Origin: Anaeramoeba flamelloides
Taxonomy: Eukaryota; Metamonada; Anaeramoebidae
Assembly: GCA_027625915.1 (NCBI GenBank)
Contig: JANTQA010000026.1
Coordinates: forward strand, 434,001-498,000
Direction of reading: 5' to 3'
DNA: 64,000 nt
The position numbers were made by a program, and so were the translations under genes. The notes under the pieces were generated by a model that saw only the letters and a program-made list of their open reading frames with translations, was not told the origin of the DNA and searched no databases. This document shows, in pieces, positions 1 to 11,977 of this stretch (position 1 is its first letter; the number at the start of each line of letters is the position of its first letter).

Positions 1-515
1 TGATAAACTAATTTTGAAAATAAATTTGTAAAAAAATATTAAAATAATAATAAATTGGAATGGGGGGGGGGGGGGATCCAAGGCCATAAATTGTTAGGAT
101 TCATACAAATTAAGAAGAGAAAAGAACTAATCTTCGAAAATAGGTTTTTATCGCTTTTTTATTCTATTTTATTGGTTACAAAAAATTTATCTGGAAACGT
201 GATCTTTCTTTTTTTGCAGTCTAAAAGGCAAATATTCATTTAAAATTCACTATTTCTGATTTCTATTTTTTTTATTTATTTATTCTATAATGAAAAACAA
301 GAATTAACATAAACACCTTTTTAGATCCAAAACTGAATTTAAAAAAACCAAAATTTCAAATCAAAAATATTGTTCTCATAAAATTGAAAGATTTAACACT
401 GAATTTATTTTTGTTATTTTCTTTTTCAAAAAAGTGCAATGGTAGGTATTTTGGTTTCAAAGATTCAATATCCCAATTACACTCATTTTTTTTTTTTTAA
501 TTAAAGATTGATATA

Positions 516-711
516 CAGTCAGTTCCACCTTTAAGATACCAACGGCAACGAAATTTAAGGCACAATAAAAATCTCAAATTAAGACTCAAAATTCAGTTTC
601 TAGTAAAATAAATTGTAAAAAAAAAATTTACAAATTTTGTGTCTTAATTTGAGATTTTTTTGTGCCTTAAATTTCGTTGAAAGTTTGTTCCTTAAAAGTG
701 GAACGGACTAT
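516..711. mobile_element. Tc1/mariner-type MITE, copy 1
   Basis: Short element with inverted termini reading CAGTCAGTTCCACCTTTAAG at the left and the matching complement at the right (cttaaaagtggaacggact). It is preceded by TA. The inner parts are also inverted copies (gcctcaaatt-like motifs around 545-600 and 620-675), so the whole element folds into a hairpin of about 195 bp. CAGT ends at a TA target are typical of Tc1/mariner-derived MITEs. It has no coding capacity. Relatives lie at 57803-57998, 59080-59230 and 59634-59829. Confidence 0.75.
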
Positions 712-1179
712 GAAAACTGTTATTTAATGTGAAATTCTTAAATTTAAATTTAATATTAATATTATTATTTCGAAAAGGGGGTAAATTAAAGAAAATTTTA
801 TCAAATATAAAAGAGAAGAAGAAAAATAATGAAAATATTAATAAAAATTAATAATATCATTTAGGCTAACAAGTTCAAAACTATCTTCTATTTTTTATTT
901 TTACATTTTTAAAAATTTTACAATATATTATTTTGATATATGTAAAAAATCAAAATAATTTCTCGGATTGTTTTTTTTCAGTTCATTCATAATATTATAT
1001 AAACTAAAAGAATTACAAAAAAATGATTTTCTTTTCAAAAATCTTTTTGGTGTATTTTTAAAACATTTATTGATTGAGTAAAAAGTATATTAGCTATAAT
1101 TATAAGTTATATTGATAAAGTTTTCTTACATTTAATTTTTGAATTTTAAATTTCATATTCTATGTATTTCAAAGAATTT

Positions 1180-2230
1180 TTTTTGAGTCATAAGTTTCAC
1201 AAAAATAATTTTCAAGTTGGATACAAAAAGGAAAAACTGAATTATTATCAAAAATTGAGAAATTCATGGAATAACAAAATGTAAGGTGGGATGGATAAAA
1301 CAACTTTTTGAGAAAAATTACCTTTAGAATCGAAAGCGACAAACACTGACACCTTGTTGAGAATTTATAATATCTTTTTTCTTCCAAAGTCATTTAGTTT
1401 TGAAGGTTTGAAATTTTCATATCAAATCATAAAGGGGCTTATTGAAAAATTTCGGAATTATATTTTTGTTATTTTCTGGTTTGGTAAATATTTGCTAAAA
1501 ATATGACAAATTGTTGTGTAAACAATAAAATGAACCAATATTCCAATTCTCTAAATGAAAGATTATATTTTTGAATAAATAAACTTTCTTAAATTGACAA
1601 AAACTGACTAATTTAGGCAAATACAATTTTCATTTGGATTGTTGGGTGTACAAATCCTCAAAACCCTTTCCACAGCAAACTCAATCTCAATTTGTCTTGT
1701 AACTAACCATTAGGTTTCGATAGAAACAATAAAACAGAAAAAATTTACTAAAAGAAAATAAACCAAATTTTCAGGGTACTCAGTAAATGTAAAACTGTGT
1801 TCAAAATTTCAAACAGAATAAATTCAATGATCAAATACTAGTTTGCTAACTTCTATTCAAGAAAAAACGAAAAGAACAAGAAAAGAAAAAGAAAGTTACA
1901 AAACAATTTTAAAAAGAATTTTTCTGATTTCTGAAGAGAAAAATGGAACAATTCAAATAAATCAATGGTCAAAAATCATAGACACTTGATCTTCAAAAGT
2001 TTGAGTTGTTTACTGAGAGTGTTTGAAATGATCGTCACTTTTTCGGCAAGAAAATCGAGATTATTTTTCTTTTTTCTTTTCAAGTCTTTGAATAAGGTGT
2101 TCTAGTTTACGAATCTAAAAATATCTTGTTTATTGTTTATTAAAAAAACAGTTAAAATGATTTAATGATCCTAAAATATCTGAGGATATTTCAATTAGTG
2201 TTCATTTAGAATTTTAAACTGGAGTAGATC
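1180..2230. repeat. Old diverged copy of repeat R1
   Basis: Patches match the R1 repeat at 45700-47290 in the same order. Around 1602-1690 the motifs aaaactgact, ggcaaat and cctcaaaacc correspond to 46160-46240. Around 1960-2200 'tcaaaaatcata', 'caagtctttgaataaggt' and a trailing atttgaaag/atcct-like block correspond to 47035-47270. Divergence is high, so the outer limits are approximate. Confidence 0.4.
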
Positions 2231-2669
2231 TAAATGATTAGAGATAATTTGTTGAATTAACACATAGTCGTTAAAAAAGAAAATTACTTTAATTTTGGTT
2301 TCATCTTTTTCATTTATTTAATTTTGGATCGAAGAAAAAGAAAAAAAACACAAGTCATAACAAATAACAATCAAAAACCAGAGTATTTGAAAACGTCAGT
2401 AAAATTTACAAAATCCTCAATGTTAATTTTTTATTTCTCATCAACAATTAATAGAAGTAGGTTCTTTGGGGATTAAAATTCTACAAAAATTTCAACAAAA
2501 AAATAGACAATCTCTGAGTATGATTAATAAAGAAAGAGAGATTTAAATATTTCTATTTCTAGTGCTTTTTTTTACTTCACAAAATTCCTTAACAGATGAA
2601 TTTCAAAATATTTATTTCATTTTTTGTTTTTATTAGCTGCTTTTTTTTTTTTAATATTAAAACAAAAAG

Positions 2670-5600
2670 ATGTCTTCACCAATTAACGAAGAGTCACCAG
2701 AAAATAATAACTCACCAATTAATAACGAGTCAATTAATTTTGAAACGAAATCTGATTCACCACCAAACACAGATTCTTCTTCAGATTTAGAAGATCTACG
2801 AAATGAAGAAAACAATAGCTCTGAAAATGAAAACTCTGAAAAGGAACTAAGCCTCCCTTCCAATTCAGGATCAGAAAAAGAGCAAGATGAAGAGATCGAA
2901 AGACATGATTCTGACAATCAAAATAGCAATTCTGATCAAGAATACGATCCTAAACAAGATTTAAAAAGCAATTTGGAAGAAGAAATAGAACGAGAACAAG
3001 ATAAGGAATACGATCCTGAACAGGAACAAGATCAAGAAACAAAACAAGAACAAGAACACAAACAAGATCAAGATCAAGAACAAGATCAGGAATATGATCC
3101 TGAAAAGGAATACGATCCAGAACATAATTTGAAAGGTAATTTAGAAGAAGAGCAAGAGCAAGAGCAAGAACAAAAACAAAAAACAAACAAATCAAAAACT
3201 GTTCAATTAAAATCAACAGTCGAAATTCAAACAAAAGAAGAATCTAAAAAAATTGAAGAACAAATTCCAAAAGTTTTAATTTCTAATTTTTCATGGGTAC
3301 TTTTTTCAATTTTTATTTCTTCTCCGAACACCTTTTTCTTATAACAAAAAACTAAATTTTTTTTATTTTTGATTCATACCAATTTGAAAAGAAGTGTAAA
3401 GTTTATTTTATTAATTGTCTAAATTCTTTCTTTGAAAATTAAAATTAATTTGTTAATTTTCATCCATCAATAAGGTCTATTATCAGCAAAATAAAATACT
3501 TTTTTTTTTTGTTCTATTTTTAACAAAATGAAAAAATAAAAAAAGCAATTATTTTTTTTAAATTTTTTTACCAAAGAAAAAAAATTTCTCAAATTTAACA
3601 TGTTTGAGAACAAAAAGTGAAATGTAGTGATTAAAAAAGAGTAAGAAATCAGTTCATTGACTTACAAAAAACAATTTCGAACCAAAAAGCTTCCAACTAC
3701 CAATATTATAACCCATATTTTTTTTCTTGAAGAATCAAATTGCTCAATTGTTAACAAAAACTAAGATAATTTTTTAAAAGACAAGAAAAAGAAAAAAAAA
3801 AAAAAATGACAGCAAATTCGATAAGGTTTTCCTTTTGTAAATAAAATCTTGATATTTTATTACAGCTGTTTTAACAAAGTGCAGACTCAAAGTTTTATCA
3901 TTGGTGCTCCAAACTGTCTAATTCACTCTTTTCTCAGCAGCTTTGATAAAAATTTTATTCAACACTTTTTTAAAACATCTGCGCTGAATTTAGTTCAATT
4001 ATTTAAGAAACAAATGTTATTTCAATTTCCCCAATTATTTGTTATTTCAATCACAAAATCAAAGAAAAAAAAACAAAGATCTTGGCACACCAATCAAAAA
4101 TCAACTAAAAACGAAAATTGTCTCAAATTAAGTATGGCTCTTCCTGATGATTGAACTTTTGAGATATAATCAAATTTTTTTAAATTGAAATTTAACAGTC
4201 TCAGATAGAAAATCTCAATAGGCACCGTGAAGATTCAAGGTAACTAAATGCGATGACAAGTTATAATTTAAATTGGTTTCAGAAAATTAAAGATTATATT
4301 TTAAAAGTAACTCTAGATCATGGATGTAACTGTAGCTGCAAACAATTACTGAAAAATGCATCGATTTTTTTTTTTATTATTAAATTAAATATCAAAAAAA
4401 AATAAACAAAAAAAAAGAAAGATTATCATTAAAATCAAAGAAACAGATTCTAGGGATGCTTTAATTCCTTACTGTCATTTCCCAATTAAATAAAACGAAA
4501 AATTTTTATTTCATTTTCCCAAATTGTTATTTCTTCATAAAAATTAGAAATAAGAATGATCTTCACAAATCAATTAAAAAACGAAAATTGTCTCGAATTA
4601 AGTATGGCGCTTCCTTATGATTGAACTTTTGAGATAAAATTAAATTTGTTTAAATTGGAATTTAGCAGTTAATTAAAGAAAGACTAGCTTGGGTTCAAAA
4701 GGTTGATAATAAAAAATTATTTAACAATGAATATACGAATATTTTCAGTTTCATTTATTCAAATTAAAAAAACTGAATTGAAATTAAAATAAAATATAAT
4801 TAGAACTTATCGAACGATAGTGATAAAAAAGTGTGAGAATAAAATATTTTCAAATGAATTCTATAAAACAGAGGACAAGTTTAAATGGATCTATTTCCAT
4901 GGCTTTATTAAAAACTGTTTTTTAAAATAATTTGATCATAGCCAAAAAATAGTCAAAGATAAAAAAATATTTTTTATTTTTTATTTTTTATATTTTTTAT
5001 TCTGAAGGGAGGAAATTAATTTCCTTGTCTAGCCAATAATGTTTCCTCTTACAGCCAAAAAAACAATTTTTAATCAAATCAAAATTTTTACCTTAAAAGT
5101 CTTAAAAATAAATGTTATCATTAAATTAATGGAAATTAATCAAAAAGAGGAAAAAATATTTTTTCTCCCAAAAGACCAATACGAAACTTTGTTAATAACA
5201 AAATATTATTCAAAAAATTATTTTCTTTTATTTGAATTGACTTTGATCTAAATCTAAAATCTTTATTTCTTAATTATCTCTATTTTAAAGTGGACAAAAG
5301 ATTTCGAAATTGAAGAATTGATGAAAAAATTTGGGAAAATAGTTTCAATAAATTTTAATGAAGATGAGAAGAATGGAAAATCACTTGGATCATGTGTTTG
5401 TGAATTTAGTGAAATGGATTCGGCTGTGAAAGCTGTTGAGGAATTAAAAGGTTCAAAAATAAATGAAGATCAAATCAACATTTCTTTCTATCAGAAAAGG
5501 AAGCACATTATTCAAACAATTACTTCAGAAAACACCCAAAATAAAACCAAAGCCAAACCCAAGAGAATTAATAACAATAACAAAAATAAACCAAATCAAA

Positions 5601-8600
5601 ATAATCAAAATAATAATTTTATGATGATGAACGGCATGAATTATTGGAACCCAATAAATCCAAACCAACAATTTAATAACAGGAGAATGAGAGGTAGAGG
5701 GATGGGCCCATTCCCTGTTTATCATAGAAGAGGCAGGGGAAGGGGCGCAAGAAATCAAATGATGGCATTCAGGGGAGGTAAAATTCTTCTTCTTCTTCTT
5801 CTTCTTATTTTTATGATTTATTTATTTATTCGAGATTGTATTTAAATTTTGTGTCAATATTATGAATAGATTTCTTGAACATCATTTAATTAATTTTAGT
5901 AAACATAATTCATGGCCAAGTTCACATGAATTTTCTGAAAAACTTAATTTAAATGATTCCTTTATTTTGCCAGATCATTTTTTCAAGATATTAAATTCTA
6001 AACTAAGAAATCTTCCTCAAGATTATATCACTACCTCTATATTAATTGATTTAAAAATGAATTTATTTTTTGAAAATGAGATGAACAATATAAAATTGTC
6101 TTAAGATAAAATCCAAAATTAGGAAATATCCTTAATGAAAAAAACACCCATGAAGTAATTAATGAAACACAAGATATTTGAGAAATAAAAAGTAAATCAA
6201 ATAAAACTGTTTATTAAATAGGATGGATTGATATTTTAAGAAACTATCCTTTTTTTTTTCTTTTTCTTTTTTTTCAATTTCGATTTTTATTTTATTTATT
6301 AATCGATTTGTTATTTTTTTTTTGAATATTATTGCACCATCAATTACTATTCTCTGATGGAAAGATAACCCTTGTTCTTATTCCATATCATTATAATTCC
6401 AAGAATGAAAAAATCAAGATAAATAAAATAATCAAGAAAATCATAGAAATAGAATCAATAAATTGCCTAACTTAAAGAAATAATTGTTTGATCTCAAGGC
6501 TATTACTTAAATTATTGAAATTTAAATATAATTACGAAATTAACTTTATTTATAAATTTAATCTCATTCTCTAAGAAACTTGAATCCGAAAATTTCCATT
6601 TAGTGTTAAACTATTTCAATTCTAAACCGAATTTGACATTTACCAATTTACAAGATATTTGAATTCTAAATATGAAATTATCACTTTATTTTCTTCCAGT
6701 GATGTTATTTTTTGAAAAAAATGAATGCTTTACAAAACTGAAATCACAAATCCTTAAAAATAAAAAATCTTTTTTTCAAATGTATTTAATTATCGTCACA
6801 CTTTTGAAATATTTACCCTAATGAAAATTTTAGTATGACAAAATTATATAACAAGTGCTAAGCTATCATATCTATATCCCACTTCTTATCGTATATGATA
6901 AATTTTTATTATAAGTGATCTAATTAATAATAATAATAATAATAATAATGTGCTAAAAAAAGCAGATCCCAAAAATACCACATTGTGATAGGCCATTTTT
7001 TATCAGAGTTGGTACACTTTTGTTATGTGATAGGGTTATATCCCATATCTATTTAATTGTGATAAAGAATTGTTTTTATTGGGATATTCGTCAAATTAGA
7101 ACTTGATTTGAAAAAAAAATGGAAATAATTTGTTTCCAAAAAAACAATTCTTTATTTTTATTAACAAAAATAAATTTCAAAAGACAAATGTTTTAAAAAA
7201 GTGTGGATAAAAAAAAAAAATTAAGTGTTACTCAAGCTGCTTGAATATGGTGAATTAGATAGTTTGAAATACTAGTTATAGATCATTTAGCCCTCACTTT
7301 TTTTAAACAAATTTAAAACCATTTTAACAATTTTAAATTTTTTTGAATTTTGTTAAGGGACTAGTCTCTATTAAATTTTTTTAGGTAAATTTAATAGAGA
7401 TTTAGAAAATTTTTTTGCCAATTACTTAGATTTGAAATCAAAGTGAAAAACTTCTTAGTATAGTAATGAAATCTCGATAAATGGCATTCATTAAATTTAG
7501 TTATTGTTTTTATAGAAATAAAATATTTTTACATTTTTTCACTTTTTTGAAAGTTGCTTTTTTTTACACTTTTCGCAAAAATACAAAAAATAAAAAAAAA
7601 TATGAGCAAGAAAGCAAAACCTTGTTGTGTTTGTGGAAGACCTACAAAAAATAATTTGAAAAATAAACCTGAAAAGCTTTTTTTTGGGTTTGCATGAAAA
7701 AAAAGTTTGATTCGAAAAAAATATACAATATATACTTTACTCAAAATAAAAGATTTGTTTCTTTTTCTGTACCGGTTTTTTTTTTTCATGAATCTACTTT
7801 TTAAGTTTACACTCTTTTGTTTTTGTCGAATTTGAAGTTTTTTTAAGTATTCCCAAATTACCATTCTAACAGTTTTTGTCAGAGTCAAAAAAAAATCAAA
7901 GAAAAGAATAAGAACTATTTTTTTGTAAAAGTAATTATTGATAAAACAAATTGAGTTCTTTATAGAGTCAAGATGGATGAACAGAAGTGAAAGAGAAAAT
8001 ATTCACTAGTTTTTAAATTATTTTTTCGTTTTTCAAAATGAGAAGAAATATTATTTTTGAAACAATAATTAAATCCAAAATTAATCAAAAAATTCTCGTC
8101 CGTTAAAGATATTTATTTTAAAAAAATTTTTTAAAAGTCACTTTTTTTGACAGAATTGTAAAATTTTAAAAAAACAAGAACTAAAAGTTCTAACATTGAA
8201 AAAAACCTGTCTATTTTCAATTTTAAACATATTTCAAGATAAGGATTCCTTATTTAGTTATTGGTCAAAAAAAAATTAATAATAGGGACTAGTCCCTTAA
8301 CTCATTTTGAAGTATTTTCCAAACCCATCAAGACCACAAAACCAACTTACGAAATAAATTTTTTTTTAAGAACTTGCTTATATGTGTTATTCAACAATTT
8401 ATGCCAATTTACTGATTCATTTTATCTATTTTTTTATATTTTACAATATTTTTTAAATTTTAGGTAGAAATTATTTTGATCCAATGTTGCATCCACAGTT
8501 TATGGTTCCAATGGGATATCAACAAATGATAATGGACCCAAAAAATATGAATTTAAGGGGAAAGCCAAATATTAATAATAAAATTAAATATATAAAAAAA

Positions 8601-9218
8601 CCAAGAAAACAAAATAAATTTGTAAATAATAAAAATAAAAATATTGAAAACAATGAAGAATCGAATAAAAACTTCAAAGGAAGTAATAATATTAATCAGT
8701 CCTCCTCACAAAATTCAGAAAGAAGAAAACATAAACCAATTAACGTCCAGGAAAGCATTAAAAGGGGAAATGATAAGGGAAGAGAAAACCAAAAGGAAAG
8801 GGTGAAGGGGAAAGAAAGGGAGAGAGAAAGGGGAAGAAACCAAAGACACAAAAGAAGAGAAAAGGATTTTTTAAGCGAACGATCAATTTCACGAAATAGA
8901 AATCAGAAAAAATCGCGTAGCCCTCCCCCAATATATAATAAAAATCAATCATCAAGATATAGCCGAGAGAGAAAAAGAGAAAGGGGCCGAGATAGAGAAA
9001 GAGATAGAGATAGAGATAGAGAAAGAGAAAGAGAGAAGAGAAGAGAAAGATTTGGAGAAGGTGGTAGAAAGGAAGACAAAGACAAAGATTATAGAGTGAA
9101 AAAATCTCGAATTGTTGATACAACAACTAGATTTAATCCAGTGAAGAAAGACAGGGGATCCAGGTATACTTCCAGGAATGATTCTCGTTCGAAAAGAAGT
9201 AGATTAAACGAGAAATGA
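2670..9218 (+). CDS. CPSF6/CFIm68-like RRM protein (3 exons)
   Basis: Exons 2670-3296, 5291-5777 and 8464-9218 join in phase to 622 aa. Residues 1-200 are highly acidic (Glu/Gln/Asp repeats). An RRM spans about 201-280: RNP2 is VLISNF, and RNP1 is in KSLGSCVCEF at 239-248. The first splice creates the motif NFSWWTKD, matching the WWT.D hallmark at the start of helix 1 in CPSF6/CPSF7, large subunits of cleavage factor Im, which acts in the nucleus on pre-mRNA 3' ends and poly(A)-site choice. An RGG-type patch (RRMRGRG, RRGRGRGAR) and an Arg/Asp/Glu tail (about 520-570) follow, as in CPSF6. The long acidic N-terminus is not usual for CPSF6. Both introns (1994 and 2686 bp) are packed with repeats. 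RRM identity is secure; CPSF6 orthology is likely but not proven, and an SR-like protein is the alternative. Confidence 0.8.
3297..5290. other. Intron 1 of the CPSF6-like gene
   Basis: Donor gtactt at 3297 and acceptor aaag ending at 5290, phase 0 between two Trp codons. The 1994 bp intron holds two related repeat blocks (about 4010-4200 and 4465-4690) that share 'acgaaaattgtctc.aattaagtatggc' and 'gattgaacttttgagat'. An open frame at 5039-5251 gives no recognisable protein. Confidence 0.7.
4010..4690. repeat. Two copies of repeat family I inside intron 1
   Basis: Blocks at about 4010-4200 and 4465-4690 share the run aattaagtatggc followed by cttcct.atgattgaactt, and end aattt.aacagt. The second begins ttactgtcatttcccaatt, the terminus also seen at 21948. 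They look like two partial copies of one non-autonomous element. Confidence 0.55.
5862..6104 (+). other. Open frame of protein-like composition within intron 2
   Basis: Eighty codons from ATG to TAA, including NRFLEHHLINFSKHNSWPSS near the start and FKILNSKLRNLPQDYITTSI later. The residue mix (His, Pro, Trp, Ser, charged residues) is richer than in the surrounding random frames. I do not recognise a family. It could be a relic of coding DNA carried by an inserted element, an alternative exon, or chance. Confidence 0.25.
7357..8296. mobile_element. TTAA MITE family A, interrupted copy
   Basis: TTAA at 7353-7356 is followed by gggactagtctctatta; the right end taatagggactagtccc is followed by TTAA at 8297-8300. 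The two halves (7357-7437 and about 8205-8296) match the two halves of intact 170-177 bp copies such as 29954-30130. About 765 bp is inserted between them after gatttgaaa; TTGAAA recurs at the right junction and may be its target duplication. Confidence 0.65.
7438..8204. mobile_element. Unidentified insertion inside a MITE
   Basis: This segment has no counterpart in intact family A copies and is bounded by a TTGAAA direct repeat. On the + strand at 7602 a short frame reads MSKKAKPCCVCGRPTKNN then KNKPEKLFFGF before a stop. The clustered Cys residues and FFGF hint at a small zinc-binding (THAP-like) N-terminus, but this is too short to assign. The family of the insertion is unknown. Confidence 0.35.
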
Positions 9219-11977
9219 TCGAAACAAGGGAATTGTTTTTATAATTATAAAATTATATTTATAATTTAGTATTTTATTTAACAAATTAGATTATATCAAA
9301 GATTATATTTTTATTTTATTTTATATAAGGATTCCATTAAATTGAGAAGAAGGGGTAAATGATTTTATCTCATTGATTTCAAAGATAATGCCTTAATTCA
9401 ATAAACATTAATATCTAAACATTATTTACAACTTAACTTCAGTTATTTTTACATTTTATTTTGAAAAATATTAGTAAAATAAAAAATGATTACTTTTTTT
9501 TTTTTTTTTATTTTAATAAACTATGCCGTTCAAAAAGCCTATTTTAATATTAAATATTTTTATCGGAGAAGGAATTATTTATAGTCAAGTAGTTTGCTAG
9601 ATTGAATCAATCTTCACATTTTCAGTCAGTTTAAAAGTAAACTCTTTTTCAGTCAAAGGAGTCTGATTTTTATTGAAGAAATCGAATAAATTCCTTGAGT
9701 TTTATTGAATATGCTTTTACTAAATAAATTTTTAATTGTTTGATCAGAATTATTTTTTCTAATTTCGTCATTTTTTTTTTTTTTTCCTTTTTCTTTACTT
9801 TTTGTTTTTTAAACTTCTTTTTTTTTTTCTATTCCTTTCATTTCCTTTTTCAATTTTTTTTTTTAACTTTATCAAATTCTTTTCTTCTCTTTTCATTTTT
9901 TCGAATTTCTTCATCTGTTTTTTTCTTCTTTTTTACTTGTATTTTTATCTGTTTTTAGAAAGTCTATAAGAAAAAAAAAATGTTATAAAAAGTGAAAAAT
10001 GTAAAAAAGTAAAAAGGAAAAATGAACAAAAGAAAGTATTATTAAATTCCAAAAAAATTATTTTGATTTACAATTTGAAAAATTATTTTGTTAAATCCCT
10101 AGTCCCAGTATAAAAGCAAAAAATATTCATTATTTTTGGTATTTCTTTCAATCTCCTTTTTCAAAAACACCATGAACAAAAAGTTGCCTAAAAGGAAAAA
10201 ATGATTACTATTCATACCTTTCCTAATACTTGGTTCATAACTATAACTTCAAGATATTCCACAAAAGTTAATTTAGAAAAATGCCCAAAAACGGACCCTT
10301 TGTGTTTTTATACTGGTTTTATGGATTGAAGAATATGGGTTTAAATTAAATAAAACTACAAACAACACTATTATTAAAAGATAAAAGATTTTTGATAAAT
10401 AATTTAATTTGGGCCTAAGTTTTGTACAAAAGTTAATAATCAAGGAGAAATAAAATAAGGTTTTCAAGGGTTTTGGATCTGAAACATTAAATTACTGTTA
10501 AAAAAAATGAAATTATCTTTTCTTATTTTATATTTCAAATCATTAGATTTCTTCAATTTATAATAAATTGTTTTTTCTTTGAGTGTAATTTCAATTAAAT
10601 AAAATTTGTGATTATTTTGTAACCCCCAAAATTTATCAAAAAAGGATTTTGTAACTTTCTTTAGATAAAAATAAACCCATCTTGGAATGAAAAAAAAAAA
10701 AAAAAATACAAATAAACTCAAAATTTCACAAATAGTGACACATCAAAATAGATTTTGTTGAATTGAAACTTATTTTCATAAAGTTATAAATTGGAAATAA
10801 AATGTTTCTCTCTTTGGAATTGTTTTCTAAAACAATATCCTTTTTTGACTTTTGGTATTTAGAAATATATCTTACATCAGATATGATTTTGATTTTAATT
10901 AGAATTTATGATTCAAAAAACAAAGAGTATAAATAATCACATATAAAAAAATAATGTTAAAACTGAAATTGACTAAACATGAAGAATTTTTATCAACTCT
11001 TATAAAATAATATTTTTGTTTCTTCTGTTTATTTTTTATTTTATCTTGTTTTTGAATGGTTTATTCGTTTTCTTATTTTAACAATATTTCAGAAAACTTT
11101 TTTGACCAAATATGAATTTTTTTACAATAATTCTTTGTATCCTTAATTATTAGTTATATAATTATATTCTTTAGTAGTTTTAAACTATTTTCAAGAATAC
11201 ATTTCATAAATAAATAGGTCTCTGTGTTCATTAAATCCTATTATTAACCATTATTTTCCATCTAATAATTGCATTTGTACTCTTCCATTTCATAATTTTA
11301 CTTTTTATACTTTTCCTTACGTTTTTTTTTTTATTAATAAATTATTTTGCAAAATAATATACTTAGGTTATATTCTAAAAAGTGGACAAATTTTGATCTT
11401 TTTTCTTTTTATTTTAATTAAAAATACTGTAAAATTCAAAAAAAAAAAAAAAAAAAAATTTGTTCGATTCCCATTTTACTTAATCTCTATTAGCTCAACT
11501 TTTAAAAAATTTCATTTCAAATAATATTCCTAAATTCAAATAATTTCCAAACTCTCTTTCCATTTATACCAAAAAAATCCTTTATCTAAAGCAATTTTCA
11601 AAAAATTGAGTAATTCAAATTAAAAACTGTAAATCAGTTTTTTGAATTTAACAGTATATAAAATTAATAAAACTAAAGATATAAATGAAATCTTTGAAAG
11701 AATAAAACATTCAAATTTTAGTTTTAAAAAATGATTTTTCATGATTGGGCATCAATTTATGTTATATCTTTAAATATGTTTTTAAAAGACATGTTAATAA
11801 AAATAAAATAAAAAAAATCGTATTTTATTGTATATTTAAAATGATATTTTAACATTTACAACAAACTTTTCAATTTTTTGCGAAAAAATAGTTTTGAGTT
11901 TATTTTGGTTTTCAATAGTGTAAATTATTAAGCGATTTAAGGTATGAAAGTTTTCTCTTTGTGATGAAAAAAATATC
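9219..11977. other. Gene-free spacer
   Basis: I see no gene between the convergent CPSF6-like and acyl-CoA synthetase genes. The spacer holds T-rich runs around 9770-9920 and a partial, decayed copy of the 690 bp repeat family B at about 10456-10720 (shared motifs: ttgtgattattttgtaaccc, gataaaaataa.cc). Confidence 0.5.
10456..10720. repeat. Partial copy of repeat family B
   Basis: Resembles 42560-42740: an aaattt..cttcaattta block, a ttgtttt..gagtgtaa block, then gattattttgtaacccccaaa and a gataaaaataaaccca end. The rest of the element is missing or too diverged to see. Confidence 0.4.

Larger units (their letters stand above)
1..2669. other. Gene-free spacer with repeats
   Basis: I see no convincing gene. 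The stretch holds a G14 run (62-75), a Tc1/mariner-type MITE (516-711) and an old, diverged copy of the long repeat R1 (about 1180-2230; best match 1600-1690 to 46150-46260). Short open frames here have the composition expected of random AT-rich DNA. The promoter of the CPSF6-like gene should lie in the last few hundred bases, but no motif stands out. Confidence 0.5.
5778..8463. other. Intron 2 of the CPSF6-like gene
   Basis: Donor gtaaaa at 5778 and acceptor ttttag ending at 8463; the intron splits a Gly codon. The 2686 bp intron contains an 80-codon open frame at 5862-6104 with protein-like composition, a (TAA)n tract around 6920-6950, and an interrupted TTAA MITE (7357-8296). Confidence 0.7.

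Noticed and set aside
8758-9126. Minus-strand Phe/Leu/Tyr-rich frame
   Set aside because: Antisense shadow of the Arg/Asp/Glu-rich exon 3 of the CPSF6-like gene.
9740-9958. Phe-rich + strand frame
   Set aside because: Low-complexity T-rich tract with no coding features.
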